Origin: Eutreptiella sp. 'Long Island Sound 2002'
Taxonomy: Eukaryota > Euglenozoa > Euglenophyceae > Eutreptiales > Eutreptiaceae
Assembly: GCA_964036045.1 (NCBI GenBank)
Contig: OZ038381.1
Coordinates: 149,119,596-149,183,595 of the forward strand
Direction of reading: 5' to 3'
DNA length: 64,000 bases
Part shown: positions 1 through 9,716 of the stretch, piece after piece
Position numbering within the stretch: the stretch's first letter is position 1
How the letters are laid out: every line of letters starts with the position of its first letter
Position numbers and translations under genes: made by a program
The notes under the pieces: model-generated
Databases searched by the model: none
The model's input: only the letters and a program-made list of their open reading frames with translations
Told to the model about the DNA's origin: nothing

Positions 1-971
1 ACGCGCTTGGTTCCATTTGCAAATCCAGTGTCCCAGTGGCACCAGCCGCCACTCACTGGTAGGATAGTCATGTTTCAACGAACCATCACGGTTCAGTCCG
101 CTAGTACGATAATGGCAGTGAGTTACTTCAGCGGGGTTAAGCTCCTGCCATTGGTAGATCGTACCAACCCCCCTACATCACTGGCATCAGTGATCAGGAC
201 TATCTCGCCCTTAGGGCGGGGTACTCCCAGGCAGTTGGAGGAGGCAATTTCCTTTTTCAACTCCTGGAAACACTCTTCCTCTCTGGCGGTCCACCTCCAG
301 GGAGTAGTTTTCTTGATTAGGTCAGTGAGGGGGGCAGAGGAGTAAGTAAAATTGTGGATGTGACGCCGATAGAAATTACAGGCGCCCACAAAACTCCTCA
401 CCTCGTGTAGACCCTTCTTAGGGTCATCAGGAATCTGCATGTCCTGTATGGGCTGCATCTTAGACACGGCTGGTTTCCACCAACCATACCCCACGTCGAA
501 ACCCAAATATTCCATCTCCTCTTTCATAAGCTCACATTTTTCGAGTTTGATTCGGAGATGGTTTTCTTGACAAACAATGAAAAATTCACGCAGGAGAAGG
601 ACATGGTCCTCTTGGGTATTAGTACCCAAACTCACGTCATCAATGTGGGCCTCCATTTCAGCACCTCGAGAAATCAACTCCTGTACTAGAGGCCTGCGCT
701 TCAGTATGTACAAAATTTTGTTCATTAGCTCCTGGAAAAGCGCTGGGGCACTAGCCACCCTGAAAGGCATAACCTTCCACTTGAAGACACGGCCCTTAGG
801 GGTTATAAAAGCCAGCAGGTCCTGAGCTGCGGCGGTTAGGTCCACCTGCCAGAAACCAGAGCGTTTGTCCATTTTGGTCTCTTACCTGCATTTGGCAATA
901 CGCTCCAGGGTATTTTCCATGTTAGGAAAACTCCCTGAGCGGTTCTGGGTTTTCTCGTTGACCTCACCATA
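1..971 (-). pseudogene. Gypsy family A pol fragment, copy 1 (RT palm to start of RNase H)
   Basis: Minus-strand reverse transcriptase of a Ty3/gypsy-like element. The clean reading frame is 872-123. It contains the RT palm with an IDD active site (EAHIDDVSLG, residues 77-79 of that frame), the LEKCE block and the connection region. It then enters RNase H at LITDASDVGG, where the frame is lost (compare GGGGTLF in the related B element). A stop follows CR just upstream of ETKMDKR; the second copy at 16117-17053 has Tyr there. The N-terminal RT, protease and gag are absent because the B element LTR begins at 972. The fragment also runs off the window at base 1. Family assignment rests on the RT motifs and near-identity with 16117-17053. 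It is non-functional as it stands. Confidence 0.88.
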
Positions 972-1755
972 AGTAAGAAAAAGTGCTTTTCCAATGCTTT
1001 GAGGCATACTCTAGTTGTATTAGAGATGCACTGAGCATCCATGCATTTCTATCTTAGTATTGGCCCCACCAAAAGTGGTGATAACACATTTTGACCTATG
1101 GAACCAAACACCAAATCAGGATATGGAGTGGACCCCTTAATCCCCTTTCAATGTGAGGCAAATCATCTATTCCTGAGTTGACTGAGAACTGACATATCCA
1201 GGGCAGAGCCTATGAATCTATCTATGTGTTTCCATGAATTCTTAGCTGTCCTAGTGGTATGCACCCTAGGGGGCTGGGCACCTCTGTTTGAGAGGTCCTG
1301 GGTTCAATTCGTGGTCAGCCTAGCTAAGTAGGAAGATCCCATGTGACATGGCAGTGACCTCATCGCCACATGCCCTGCCATCTCAGCACATATGGGACCC
1401 AAAACAAAGGGTGCACATCTCCTGAGATGGCACTATGGAGATAGAGTGACCATGGGGCAGTTTTCCAACGCTTTTCCAAAACACTTCAGCTATCTTTGTG
1501 AATATGCAATCCGATTTGACCTGAGTTGCAGTTTCTGTGAATATCCTTTCATCTTTCACTGTTTACACTGCAGCCCTTCATGCTTTGATCCTGATTCTCT
1601 TCTACTTGCATACCTCTGGCTTGGGCTATCCTGGATTGATAGTATTTCAGCAAACAAAAGCTTTTCATCTTCAAAAACAAGCAGCAGGAAACCCTACACC
1701 AGCAGCAAGCAGCAGGAAAAGCACAAACACAGTGTTGAAATCACTATAAACCTTT
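972..1755 (+). repeat. Family B 5' LTR, copy 1 (784 bp)
   Basis: One of three copies in the window (also 17054-17837 and 27438-28223). The left boundary was set where the third copy stops matching the other two, and the right boundary by the primer binding site that starts at 1756. The termini are AGTAAG at the start and ACCTTTT at the end, not the usual TG/CA. A TATA-like ACTATAAA lies about 13 bases from the right end. It contains the tRNA-like segment annotated separately. Confidence 0.85.
1241..1328 (+). other. tRNA-like cassette inside the family B LTR
   Basis: An 88-bp segment with a D-arm-like CTAGTGGTATGC and a B-box GGTTCAATTC, about 50 bp apart. Outer arms CTTAGCTG and CAGCCTAGCTAAG can pair, and an inner stem ACCTC/GAGGT has a 7-base loop. 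A G-G mismatch in the T stem, surplus bases before the anticodon stem and the lack of U33 argue against a working tRNA. It looks like a tRNA-derived segment or SINE piece captured by the LTR. It is preserved in all three LTR copies (17323-17410, 27707-27794). Confidence 0.5.
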
Positions 1756-1767
1756 TGGTAGCAGAGG
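1756..1767 (+). other. Primer binding site, initiator-Met tRNA type
   Basis: TGGTAGCAGAGG directly after the LTR. This is complementary to the 3' end CCTCTGCTACCA of animal-type initiator methionine tRNA, so minus-strand DNA synthesis probably starts from that tRNA. The PBS bases GCAGAG can also pair with CTCTGC about 10 bases downstream, giving a small hairpin around the site. Confidence 0.8.
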
Positions 1768-1838
1768 CAGACTGTCTCTGCCCACAGTACATTCAGTGCG
1801 CCGAGTACAGTCACATATAAGCAAAAGGGCGAACGAAG

Positions 1839-3932
1839 ATGGACACAAGGAAGGAGGACGCCGACGTGAAGACAGCGCCTGAGGCACCAGCAAGGCCACC
1901 ACCTGGTGAACCTGGACCTGGACCTAGCGCTGTACCTTCGGAGCCCTTACATGGGCCAGTGGACGTGGCTGAGGACTCTTTGGATGGACTCCAGTCAGCC
2001 TTCAAGGCCCTCTCAGTCGAGGAGGAGGTCACTCAGCCTGTGAAGAGGAAGAGAGAGAGCGAGAAGGATGCGGGAGACGAAGCAGACGAAGGAGAGGACC
2101 AAGGGCAAGACCTGACGAATGACCCTACCTTCGAAGGCGCACCAAGCGCTTCTGGCCTCCACGCATCACCCTCTCCTATAACCACCACACTCCCAATTCC
2201 AGACCCAGCCGCTGCAACATCCACTCCCATAACCAACCCGCCTATGGCAGAAGGCACAGGCTTTACTGGCATGCCTGCCTACCCTGCCTATGGTTTGGGC
2301 CCACCTACCACTGCGTTTCCTGAGGCAACTACTGCCAGTGAGCCGGTGGCTTCCAGTTCTGCGCCGCGATGGCATGCGGCTGACTATCACCATCCTCTAC
2401 CCGCTACGGGAACCTATGTGGATGTTCCTGGGTATGCACCTGGGTATGCAACCTTGAGTGGGTTGAGGAGAGGACCTTGGTCTCTTGGAGGCAGGAGTAG
2501 AGGATCGGGGAGATCCTCCAACAAGTCCCTGAAGCGGTCGGAGATCAATGAGGTGCTCCGAGGAGTCACTTCAAAAATCGTGGGCGACCTCACTCAAGAG
2601 ATCCGAGAGAAACTGGAGCCCCTGATGATACCGCCCCAAGCGTCACCTACCACGCTGGGAATGTCGCCCCACCGAGTACAGGCCAATCACCTGGCGGCAG
2701 GGCTGACAAACACCCTGGGGAGCCTGAGGAGCCGACCGATGCCGACCCCGGCAGCGATACCGAGAAGTCCTTTCGTACCAAGAACAGCCCAGCCGCCCTA
2801 CAGCCACGTGACGAACTCTACGAGGGCCGAGCTGGACCGGCTGGGGCTGACAGCCTTGAGGGCAATGGTGGACGTGGAGCCTTATGGCTCCAGTGATCTA
2901 GGCAGAGACCCCTCCGATGATGAGCCGCCGTCTATGACTTCTGCTTCCCCCTCGGAGGACGATGACCCGGAGGACCCCGAGAACCCAAGGGGAAAGAAGA
3001 GGAAGAAGAGGAAGAAGACCCGACGCCCTGAGGGACGCAGGTCTCAGGAGGCGAAGGCTATTGCCACCTCCAAGATCGTGGTGAACCTGCTCGAGTTCAC
3101 AGGCAAGGACCTCAGCGAGTTCGCTGAGAATTTTGGCCGGTTTCTCCGATTGACCGGCCAAACCCACGCTAGTGGAAGAGTCAAGTGCGATCTGCTCCTG
3201 CAGTGCTGCAAGACCAAGTACCTGGAGAAGCAGGTCAGGCAGATCGTGACTAACTCCGCCACCTTTGCCGATGTGTTGGTTGCCTTGGAGAGGCAGTACC
3301 CAACCTACAAAACCCACCTCTCCATCAGGGCCGAGATCCAGAACCTGCCCGTGCTGCCCAACAACCCCAAACCTCGCAGGGTCTCTGAGCTGTTGGCTGA
3401 CCTGGATCACTGGGCTGGACGACTGACGCCCGGTTCCTACAGCAGCGACGACCTGCTGTTCTGGTTGGTGGCCAAGCTCCCTCGAGAGCTGTGGGACGAG
3501 TGCCGTTCGACGGCGGAGCGCGAGGCTAGATCCCGCAGCTACGAGGATCTATGCGTGCTACTCCTGGAGCTGGCGCTGGAGAAGGAGAGCGACCAGCATT
3601 TGAACAACTACCGTCCTCGTGGTGGAGGTTCTGGAGGCCATGGCAAAGGGTACCAAGGGTCCCGACCTGGGCAGGGGACTACCCCCAAACACGCCCACGC
3701 CCGTATCATGGAGAACGTTAAGGAGCTATTCTGGTGTGATGCCAGAGACGAGCAGGGCCACCTGCAGCACGCCCCTGACTGCGAGCAGCGAGACTGCTTC
3801 GTAGTCCAGGGGAAGCAGCAGGAGAAGAACACCAGGGCCAAAGCAAAGCTGCCGGATCATTACAGGTGCACCATCACGTGTGCATTCTGCGGGAAGCGGA
3901 AGCACTACGGGGCTGAGTGCTACCATAAGTAA
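1839..3932 (+). CDS. Family B gag polyprotein, copy 1 (697 aa)
   Basis: An intact gag frame. The first third is Pro/Ala/Glu-rich and probably disordered, with a KRKRESEK basic patch. A second basic run, KKRKKRKKTRRPEGRR, lies near residue 390. The capsid-like region follows (residues about 405-590, from VVNLLEFTGKDLSEFAENFGRF to LLLELALEKE). After a Gly-rich linker come two Cys/His clusters: an unusual one (WC...GHLQHAPDCEQRDC) and a standard CCHC knuckle (CAFCGKRKHYGAEC). The ATG at 1839 is the first after the PBS and opens the frame shared with copy 2. Expected role: virus-like particle assembly and RNA packaging. The frame ends with TAA; protease follows in the same frame after two further stops. 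This is the only intact gag in the window. Confidence 0.88.
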   Translation: MDTRKEDADVKTAPEAPARPPPGEPGPGPSAVPSEPLHGPVDVAEDSLDGLQSAFKALSVEEEVTQPVKRKRESEKDAGDEADEGEDQGQDLTNDPTFEGAPSASGLHASPSPITTTLPIPDPAAATSTPITNPPMAEGTGFTGMPAYPAYGLGPPTTAFPEATTASEPVASSSAPRWHAADYHHPLPATGTYVDVPGYAPGYATLSGLRRGPWSLGGRSRGSGRSSNKSLKRSEINEVLRGVTSKIVGDLTQEIREKLEPLMIPPQASPTTLGMSPHRVQANHLAAGLTNTLGSLRSRPMPTPAAIPRSPFVPRTAQPPYSHVTNSTRAELDRLGLTALRAMVDVEPYGSSDLGRDPSDDEPPSMTSASPSEDDDPEDPENPRGKKRKKRKKTRRPEGRRSQEAKAIATSKIVVNLLEFTGKDLSEFAENFGRFLRLTGQTHASGRVKCDLLLQCCKTKYLEKQVRQIVTNSATFADVLVALERQYPTYKTHLSIRAEIQNLPVLPNNPKPRRVSELLADLDHWAGRLTPGSYSSDDLLFWLVAKLPRELWDECRSTAEREARSRSYEDLCVLLLELALEKESDQHLNNYRPRGGGSGGHGKGYQGSRPGQGTTPKHAHARIMENVKELFWCDARDEQGHLQHAPDCEQRDCFVVQGKQQEKNTRAKAKLPDHYRCTITCAFCGKRKHYGAECYHK

Positions 3933-4376
3933 CGCCTATCGGCGAAGCTTAAGGGTGAAGAACCTGGCAAAGGCTCAGGCAAAGGTGGAGGCCAAAGCAA
4001 AGGCAACGACTCCGGCAAGGGCAAGTCGAAAGGACGTAGACAAGGGCAAGACAAGGGTCAAGGTGGACGAGGAGGAGGCGCTAACCGCCAGCCAGACAAG
4101 GACAACAAGAATAAGGACAAGAACGGAGGCAACCCCAACCCTAATCCAGGGGGGAACTCCGAGCCCTCTTGAGGGCAGTCTGGTCCTACCACACGCTCAC
4201 AAACGCAGGCCCAGCAAGAACAAGGAGCCAAGCGTGAGCATGAAGCTGGTAATGACGGCAACGCCAAGAAGAGGAGCCGTTTCATTAGGATGGCCCGCAA
4301 ACTGCGGAGCAAGAGGTTCGAGGTGACCTGTCCCGCAAAGTTCTGACGGGGACGCTCCGGTGGCACCCAAGACCTG
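3933..4376 (+). other. gag-protease linker with in-frame stops
   Basis: The gag frame continues past its TAA as a Gly/Lys-rich stretch, meets TGA (followed by GGG) at about 4171 and TGA (followed by CGG) at about 4342, then reads straight into protease (LVFWVRIRLGG). The frame has no shift, so gag and pol are separated only by stop codons. In copy 2, about 160 bp of the Gly/Lys-rich part are deleted but the final TGA-CGG is kept. Confidence 0.6.
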
Positions 4377-4775
4377 GTGTTTTGGGTACGTATCCGACTA
4401 GGGGGACGCGAATACCTGGGGGTATTGGACACTGGCGCCACCATATCTATAATAACCAAGAAAATTTTACCTTGTGGGAGCCTGAAGAACACCATGACCA
4501 CCGCTGCTATACGCATGGGGGATGGACATGTGGTGCACAACCGCGGGGACTGTGAAGTGGAGGTACCTATGGGCTCCCGGACTATCGCCCATCGGTTCTA
4601 TGTGATCGACACTGAGGCCTTTGACTTTGTACTGGGGACTGACTTCTTCGTACAGCACTCCCAGATAGGATCCCTGACGCTGCAAGCGCCCTACCTCCTC
4701 TACGTGGACCACGGCAGTGGCAGAGAGTCTGTGCCACTGGAGCAGTTGGAACATACCTCGAGCTACCTGAGGCTA
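4377..4775 (+). pseudogene. Family B aspartic protease, truncated
   Basis: Retropepsin-type aspartic protease with the catalytic triplet in LGVLDTGATISI, a flap-side block and the second conserved block FDFVLGTDFFVQHSQI. It would cleave the gag-pol polyprotein. The match to the B element ends at 4775, 133 codons into this frame. The longer frame continues into unrelated C-rich sequence, so the downstream residues are not part of the protease. It is in the same reading frame as gag. Confidence 0.8.
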
Positions 4776-4866
4776 CCTGAGGCCACAGCGCCACCCACGA
4801 CGATCCGGCCCCGCAACATCCGGGTAGTCGTGGACGCCACGGTCGACATCCACCTCACCAGGCGCC

Positions 4867-7800
4867 TTGCGGACCTGCCCCTCCTACAAAGCACTCGAGT
4901 CCGGCCTCACCACACAAGCGTTGGGTCTATGGATGGCCTCCTGGGATGGCATCTGGGCCAAACTACAACTCCTCCTACCGCACCACACACACGCCATCCT
5001 GACAAACCACCACTGCGATCAACAGGGGCCACTCGTGGCCACACACACCGACATCCACCGACGCCCGGCAGGCGAGGTGGCCACCCTGCGCCTCGTAGGG
5101 GCCACCATCACCATAGTGTATATCACCCCAACACAGATGAAGATCATGGCCCAATGCCACGCCCACCACGCCCCGTTTCTTTCCGACCCACAATGGCCAG
5201 CACGCCACGTCTTCCAAGCGTACCTCCGCGCATGTGCTACGAAGGCAGGGCGCGACATGCCGGGGCCCAAGGACATCGACACGGCGTACACAGCCTTCCA
5301 GCGCCAGCACCCCCGGCCCCGCCTGAGCGAGCACAAGACCCCCAACGACGGCGGCACGACGCAGGGGGAGCCCACCCCCTCAGCCGAAGGCTGGACACCA
5401 CCCACCATCCTGCTACTAGCACCAAACGGCCACAAACATGCTACCCGCACTGTCCAGCGACACCATGCCCCCTGGTCCATCCCTAAACACAATGCACCGG
5501 AGACCGATGTACCACCAGTCAGACACAGTGACCAGGGCATATCACGCACGTGCTGGCACTGCGGCCCGGCAGCCCTCAACACTCTGTGGCCCCTGCTGCA
5601 CCTCATCTCAACCCACTACCGCACCCCCACCGCCGCCGCCACCGCCGACCAGCAGGCATGGCTCTCCCCCTGGTTTCACACGGTACCCCCAGACCACCCG
5701 GCGCACGTAGCCTGGACCCGAACACCCACGGCGACATGGATGTTCACCAACGAGCGGGCAGACCCAGACAGCGTAGCCATAGAGTACGACCGCTGCGACC
5801 CACACCGCGCAGGACCTCAGGAGGCACCCATGCGCCCCCTACAGCACAAATGCCCCACCCTCCGCGGCGACAAAGACGACAAGGAGCGGCGACAGACCAT
5901 CACGTGCCAGAAGTTCCACCCCAATACGGGATACCTCTTCCACCTGATGTACGCGTATATCACCCAGGGACGCCCAGACAGGGGCCTCTTCCGCCTCACC
6001 CCACGAGCCCAGGCCATCATCACCCAGGGGATAGGCCTCTATGCAGCGCCACTACTGCAACCCACGCAAATCACCGCCAGAACCGCCCAGGGGAACCCCA
6101 TCTACGTCTATCACCCCACAGCAATCGCCCGCCTGGCCATACCAAGCGACACCGACATCATCTACTTCACTGACGCATCCGGCACCCAGCAACGCACCCC
6201 AACGGTCGGTTCCGCCTCCGTGCGCATCACCCGGCACGTGGACGGCCTCCACGTGGAACACCACACTGGGGCCACCATCTTTGGGGCGTCCTCTCACCGC
6301 GAACTGCGCACCATGGCAGACGCCGTCACCGCCACACCGCCACCCACAGCGTTCCGGCCCCGCAACATCTGGGTAGTCGTGGACGCCACGGTCGACATCC
6401 ACCACACCAGGCGCCTTGCGGACCTGCCCCTCCACAAAGCACTCGAGTCCGGCCTCACCACACAAGCGTTGGGTCTATGGATGGCCTCCTGGGATGGCAT
6501 CTGGGCCAAACTACAACTCCTCCTACCGCACCACACACACGCCATCCTGACAAACCACCACTGCGATCAACAGGGGCCACTCGTGGCCACACACACCGAC
6601 ATCCACCGACGCCCGGCAGGCGAGGTGGCCACCCTGCGCCTCGTAGGGGCCACCATCACCATAGTGTATATCACCCCAACACAGATGAAGATCATGGCCC
6701 AATGCCACGCCCACCACGCCCCGTTTCTTTCCGACCCACAATGGCCAGCACGCCACGTCTTCCAAGCGTACCTCCGCGCATGTGCTACGAAGGCAGGGCG
6801 CGACATGCCGGGGCCCAAGGACATCGACACGGCGTACACAGCCTTCCAGCGCCAGCACCCCCGGCCCCGCCTGAGCGAGCACAAGACCCCCAACGACGGC
6901 GGCACGACGCAGGGGGAGCCCACCCCCTCAGCCGAAGGCTGGACACCACCCACCATCCTGCTACTAGCACCAAACGGCCACAAACATGCTACCCGCACTG
7001 TCCAGCGACACCATGCCCCCTGGTCCATCCCTAAACACAATGCACCGGAGACCGATGTACCACCAGTCAGACACAGTGACCAGGGCATATCACGCACGTG
7101 CTGGCACTGCGGCCCGGCAGCCCTCAACACTCTGTGGCCCCTGCTGCACCTCATCTCAACCCACTACCGCACCCCCACCGCCGCCGCCACCGCCGACCAG
7201 CAGGCATGGCTCTCCCCCTGGTTTCACACGGTACCCCCAGACCACCCGGCGCACGTAGCCTGGACCCGAACACCCACGGCGACATGGATGTTCACCAACG
7301 AGCGGGCAGACCCAGACAGCGTAGCCATAGAGTACGACCGCTGCGACCCACACCGCGCAGGACCTCAGGAGGCACCCATGCGCCCCCTACAGCACAAATG
7401 CCCCACCCTCCGCGGCGACAAAGACGACAAGGAGCGGCGACAGACCATCACGTGCCAGAAGTTCCACCCCAATACGGGATACCTCTTCCACCTGATGTAC
7501 GCGTATATCACCCAGGGACGCCCAGACAGGGGCCTCTTCCGCCTCACCCCACGAGCCCAGGCCATCATCACCCAGGGGATAGGCCTCTATGCAGCGCCAC
7601 TACTGCAACCCACGCAAATCACCGCCAGAACCGCCCAGGGGAACCCCATCTACGTCTATCACCCCACAGCAATCGCCCGCCTGGCCATACCAAGCGACAC
7701 CGACATCATCTACTTCACTGACGCATCCGGCACCCAGCAACGCACCCCAACGGTCGGTTCCGCCTCCGTGCGCATCACCCGGCACGTGGACGGCCTCCAC

Positions 7801-8934
7801 GTGGAACACCACACTGGGGCCACCATCTTTGGGGCGTCCTCTCACCGCGAACTGCGCACCATGGCAGACGCCGTCACCGCCACACCGCCACCCACAGCGT
7901 TCCGGCCCCGCAACATCTGGGTAGTCGTGGACGCCACGGTCGACATCCACCACACCAGGCGCCTTGCGGACCTGCCCCTCCACAAAGCACTCGAGTCCGG
8001 CCTCACCACACAAGCGTTGGGACTATGGATGGCCTTCAAGGGCATGCACCCCGAGGACGCCCTACACATCGTCAAGCAGGAGTCACACCGCTACGCATAC
8101 GGCAATGGACGCGCAGACACGGAGGCCAAACACCAGAACACCAACCACACCCCAGGGCTCGAACGCGTGCGACTGGACACCCCACACCACAGCCACCTGC
8201 AGCACCTGCCCCCGATACCCCCGGCCACACAGCCCCCCCAATGGATGCCCGAGGACACGCCGTACACGGTTCGACGCAGGCAGTACCACTACCCCACACC
8301 CATCTAACAACTGGCCACCACACTGGGCCACCCAGCGAACACCGAACTCCTCCGACGCCTCGAAGACTCCGTCCACACCCCCCTCTACTACTCCGCCCTG
8401 CGCCCGGATAGCCTCCCAGCACACCTACAAAAGCCCCGACTCCAACTCGCCCTCGAACAACTTCCCCTCCTCACCCGATACCACCGATGGTATACGCGCC
8501 GCTCGATCCACGTCCCCGCAGGACACACCAAATGCATTTGCAGCCACGCAGAGGAAGAAACATGGGACCACTTCAAGGCGTGCCCCCTGTACAGAGGACT
8601 GGACACCCTCACAGACTGGAACCCAACCCACACCATCGCACAGCACGCCGGATGGCTGGCGCAGTCCCCGGCGACCCAGCAACTCACCACCGTCCTCAAG
8701 CAGACGGAGGTGCTCGAGGCAGTCCGCAGGGGACTCGTCCCCACTGCCGTCTACACCTTGCTACGCACCCACGCGGAGGACCCCCAGGCCACGGCGGCGC
8801 ACATGCAGCGGACGGCCGTTGCCAAGACGGCGGAGCAGCTCACATACCGCACCCACAAATACCTGCAGCATGCGGCAACCCTGCCCCCAACAGACCAAGC
8901 CCACCTCCTGAAACTCCGGTTCTACCAACCGTGA
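4867..8934 (+). pseudogene. RNase H and C-terminal zinc-finger ORF of element C
   Basis: An open frame of 1146 codons to a TAA at 8305, continuing in frame to a TGA at 8932. The second RNase H copy is complete. Its four acidic residues are D in FTDASG (7720), E in SSHRELRTMADAV (7849), D in VVVDATVD (7930) and D in GNGRADTEAK (8116), with a nearby His as in RNase HI. After the stop the frame encodes CICSHAEEETWDHFKACPLY (from 8533), the Cys-His motif found at the C-terminus of many LINE polyproteins. The start at 4867 is only the first Met after the junction and is not a natural start. No RT palm motif was found upstream. The central 400 residues of each unit are unrecognised; the stretch ATLRLVGATITIVYITP is vaguely endonuclease-like. 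Confidence 0.6.
4936..8031 (+). repeat. 1548-bp tandem duplication (two units) inside the RNase H ORF
   Basis: Unit 1 is about 4936-6483 and unit 2 about 6484-8031. I see no difference between them on reading. The period is 1548 bp, exactly 516 codons, so the frame is kept. The duplication splits an RNase H domain: the join LGLWMA-SWDG replaces LGLWMA-FKGM, which follows unit 2. A shorter, diverged copy of the unit end (4784-4935) precedes unit 1 and carries one extra base relative to the others. Confidence 0.85.
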
Positions 8935-9041
8935 GAACCTACCCCCTGACATACCAACACGGAACCCCCACCACGTCTACACAGCACAGCACTGGCAGAG
9001 CACACACGGACACCACAGGCACCGCACACACTCCCACCAGC

Positions 9042-9716
9042 ATGCGCGCGCCACCAGCCCCCACGCTGCCGTCCGTCCACAGGTACCACCAACCACCAGC
9101 CACCGCATGTCCCCTCTGCGTTCGCCAGCGGCTACCACAGACAGCCCTGCCCTGCAACCCAGACCACTGGGTCTGCCTGGGAGCCGCGCACCGCCTCACC
9201 CAATGCCCCCACTGCGGGGACCTCAACCCCCGCCACCGCGAGCGGCCCGCGGCCCCAGCCGCACCCCCCCCCGCCAGCCACCCCAGCTTCTTCGGGTTCC
9301 TCACCGACACCCTCCGGGACCACCTGGGAGGGTACTACGTGGCGGACGCGGCGGACCACGCATGGACCATAGGCGTGGCCACGGGCAGCACACCCCTGCC
9401 CTACCACAGCCCACCCCTACGCCACAGTGGAGGCGGCTTGAACGTGGCGGCCCGCCACATCCTCCACGCCCTATACCCCCACCACCGAGACCTACACCTC
9501 CGCGACCCACAACTCCCGGCCCCCCAAGCAGCAGCCCTGACGCCGGAAGCGTGGGCCGACACGGCACCAGAGGAGATAGCAGCCTACCTCCGAATCACTT
9601 GCCGCCGGTTCAAACACGCCCTCGGCCGACGGAAGGGAACACCTTACCCACTCAGCGCACTCCTCTACCCGGCACACCACCCCCACCCCGCACAACAGAA
9701 GCCCCCAGAGAACTAA
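9042..9716 (+). CDS. RING-like zinc-finger ORF of element C
   Basis: About 224 residues from an ATG at 9042. Near the N-terminus (9108-9215) is an ordered Cys/His array: CPLC, a Cys 12 residues later, then DHWVC, AAH and CPHC. This resembles a RING finger, although the fourth to sixth ligands are not ideally spaced. After a Pro/Ala linker comes a non-repetitive block, FFGFLTDTLRDHLGGYYVADAADHAW to RRFKHALGRRKG, which I do not recognise. RING domains usually act as ubiquitin or SUMO ligases, but function here is inference. The TAA at 9714 is followed in the same frame by ASFRDAHLAAPDE and the next ORF, so the two may once have been one reading frame. Confidence 0.45.
   Translation: MRAPPAPTLPSVHRYHQPPATACPLCVRQRLPQTALPCNPDHWVCLGAAHRLTQCPHCGDLNPRHRERPAAPAAPPPASHPSFFGFLTDTLRDHLGGYYVADAADHAWTIGVATGSTPLPYHSPPLRHSGGGLNVAARHILHALYPHHRDLHLRDPQLPAPQAAALTPEAWADTAPEEIAAYLRITCRRFKHALGRRKGTPYPLSALLYPAHHPHPAQQKPPEN

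Larger units (their letters stand above)
972..4775 (+). mobile_element. Gypsy family B element, copy 1, 3'-truncated
   Basis: 5' LTR, primer binding site, gag and the start of protease of a Ty3/gypsy element inserted in the A element RT. It matches 17054-20695 closely, apart from a roughly 160-bp stretch between gag and protease that is present here and deleted there. The homology stops sharply at 4775, after the codons for LRL near the end of the protease. The sequence then switches to the C-rich composite with no transition. The B LTR follows the same CCATA of the A RT as in the other copy. The two copies are therefore a duplication of one insertion event and not two insertions. Confidence 0.88.

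Noticed and set aside
1241-1328. A functional tRNA gene
   Set aside because: T-stem mismatch, no U33 and surplus bases before the anticodon stem.
4775-4776. The fused protease plus His/Pro-rich frame to 5486 as one gene
   Set aside because: It crosses the breakpoint between element B and composite C and has no unity.
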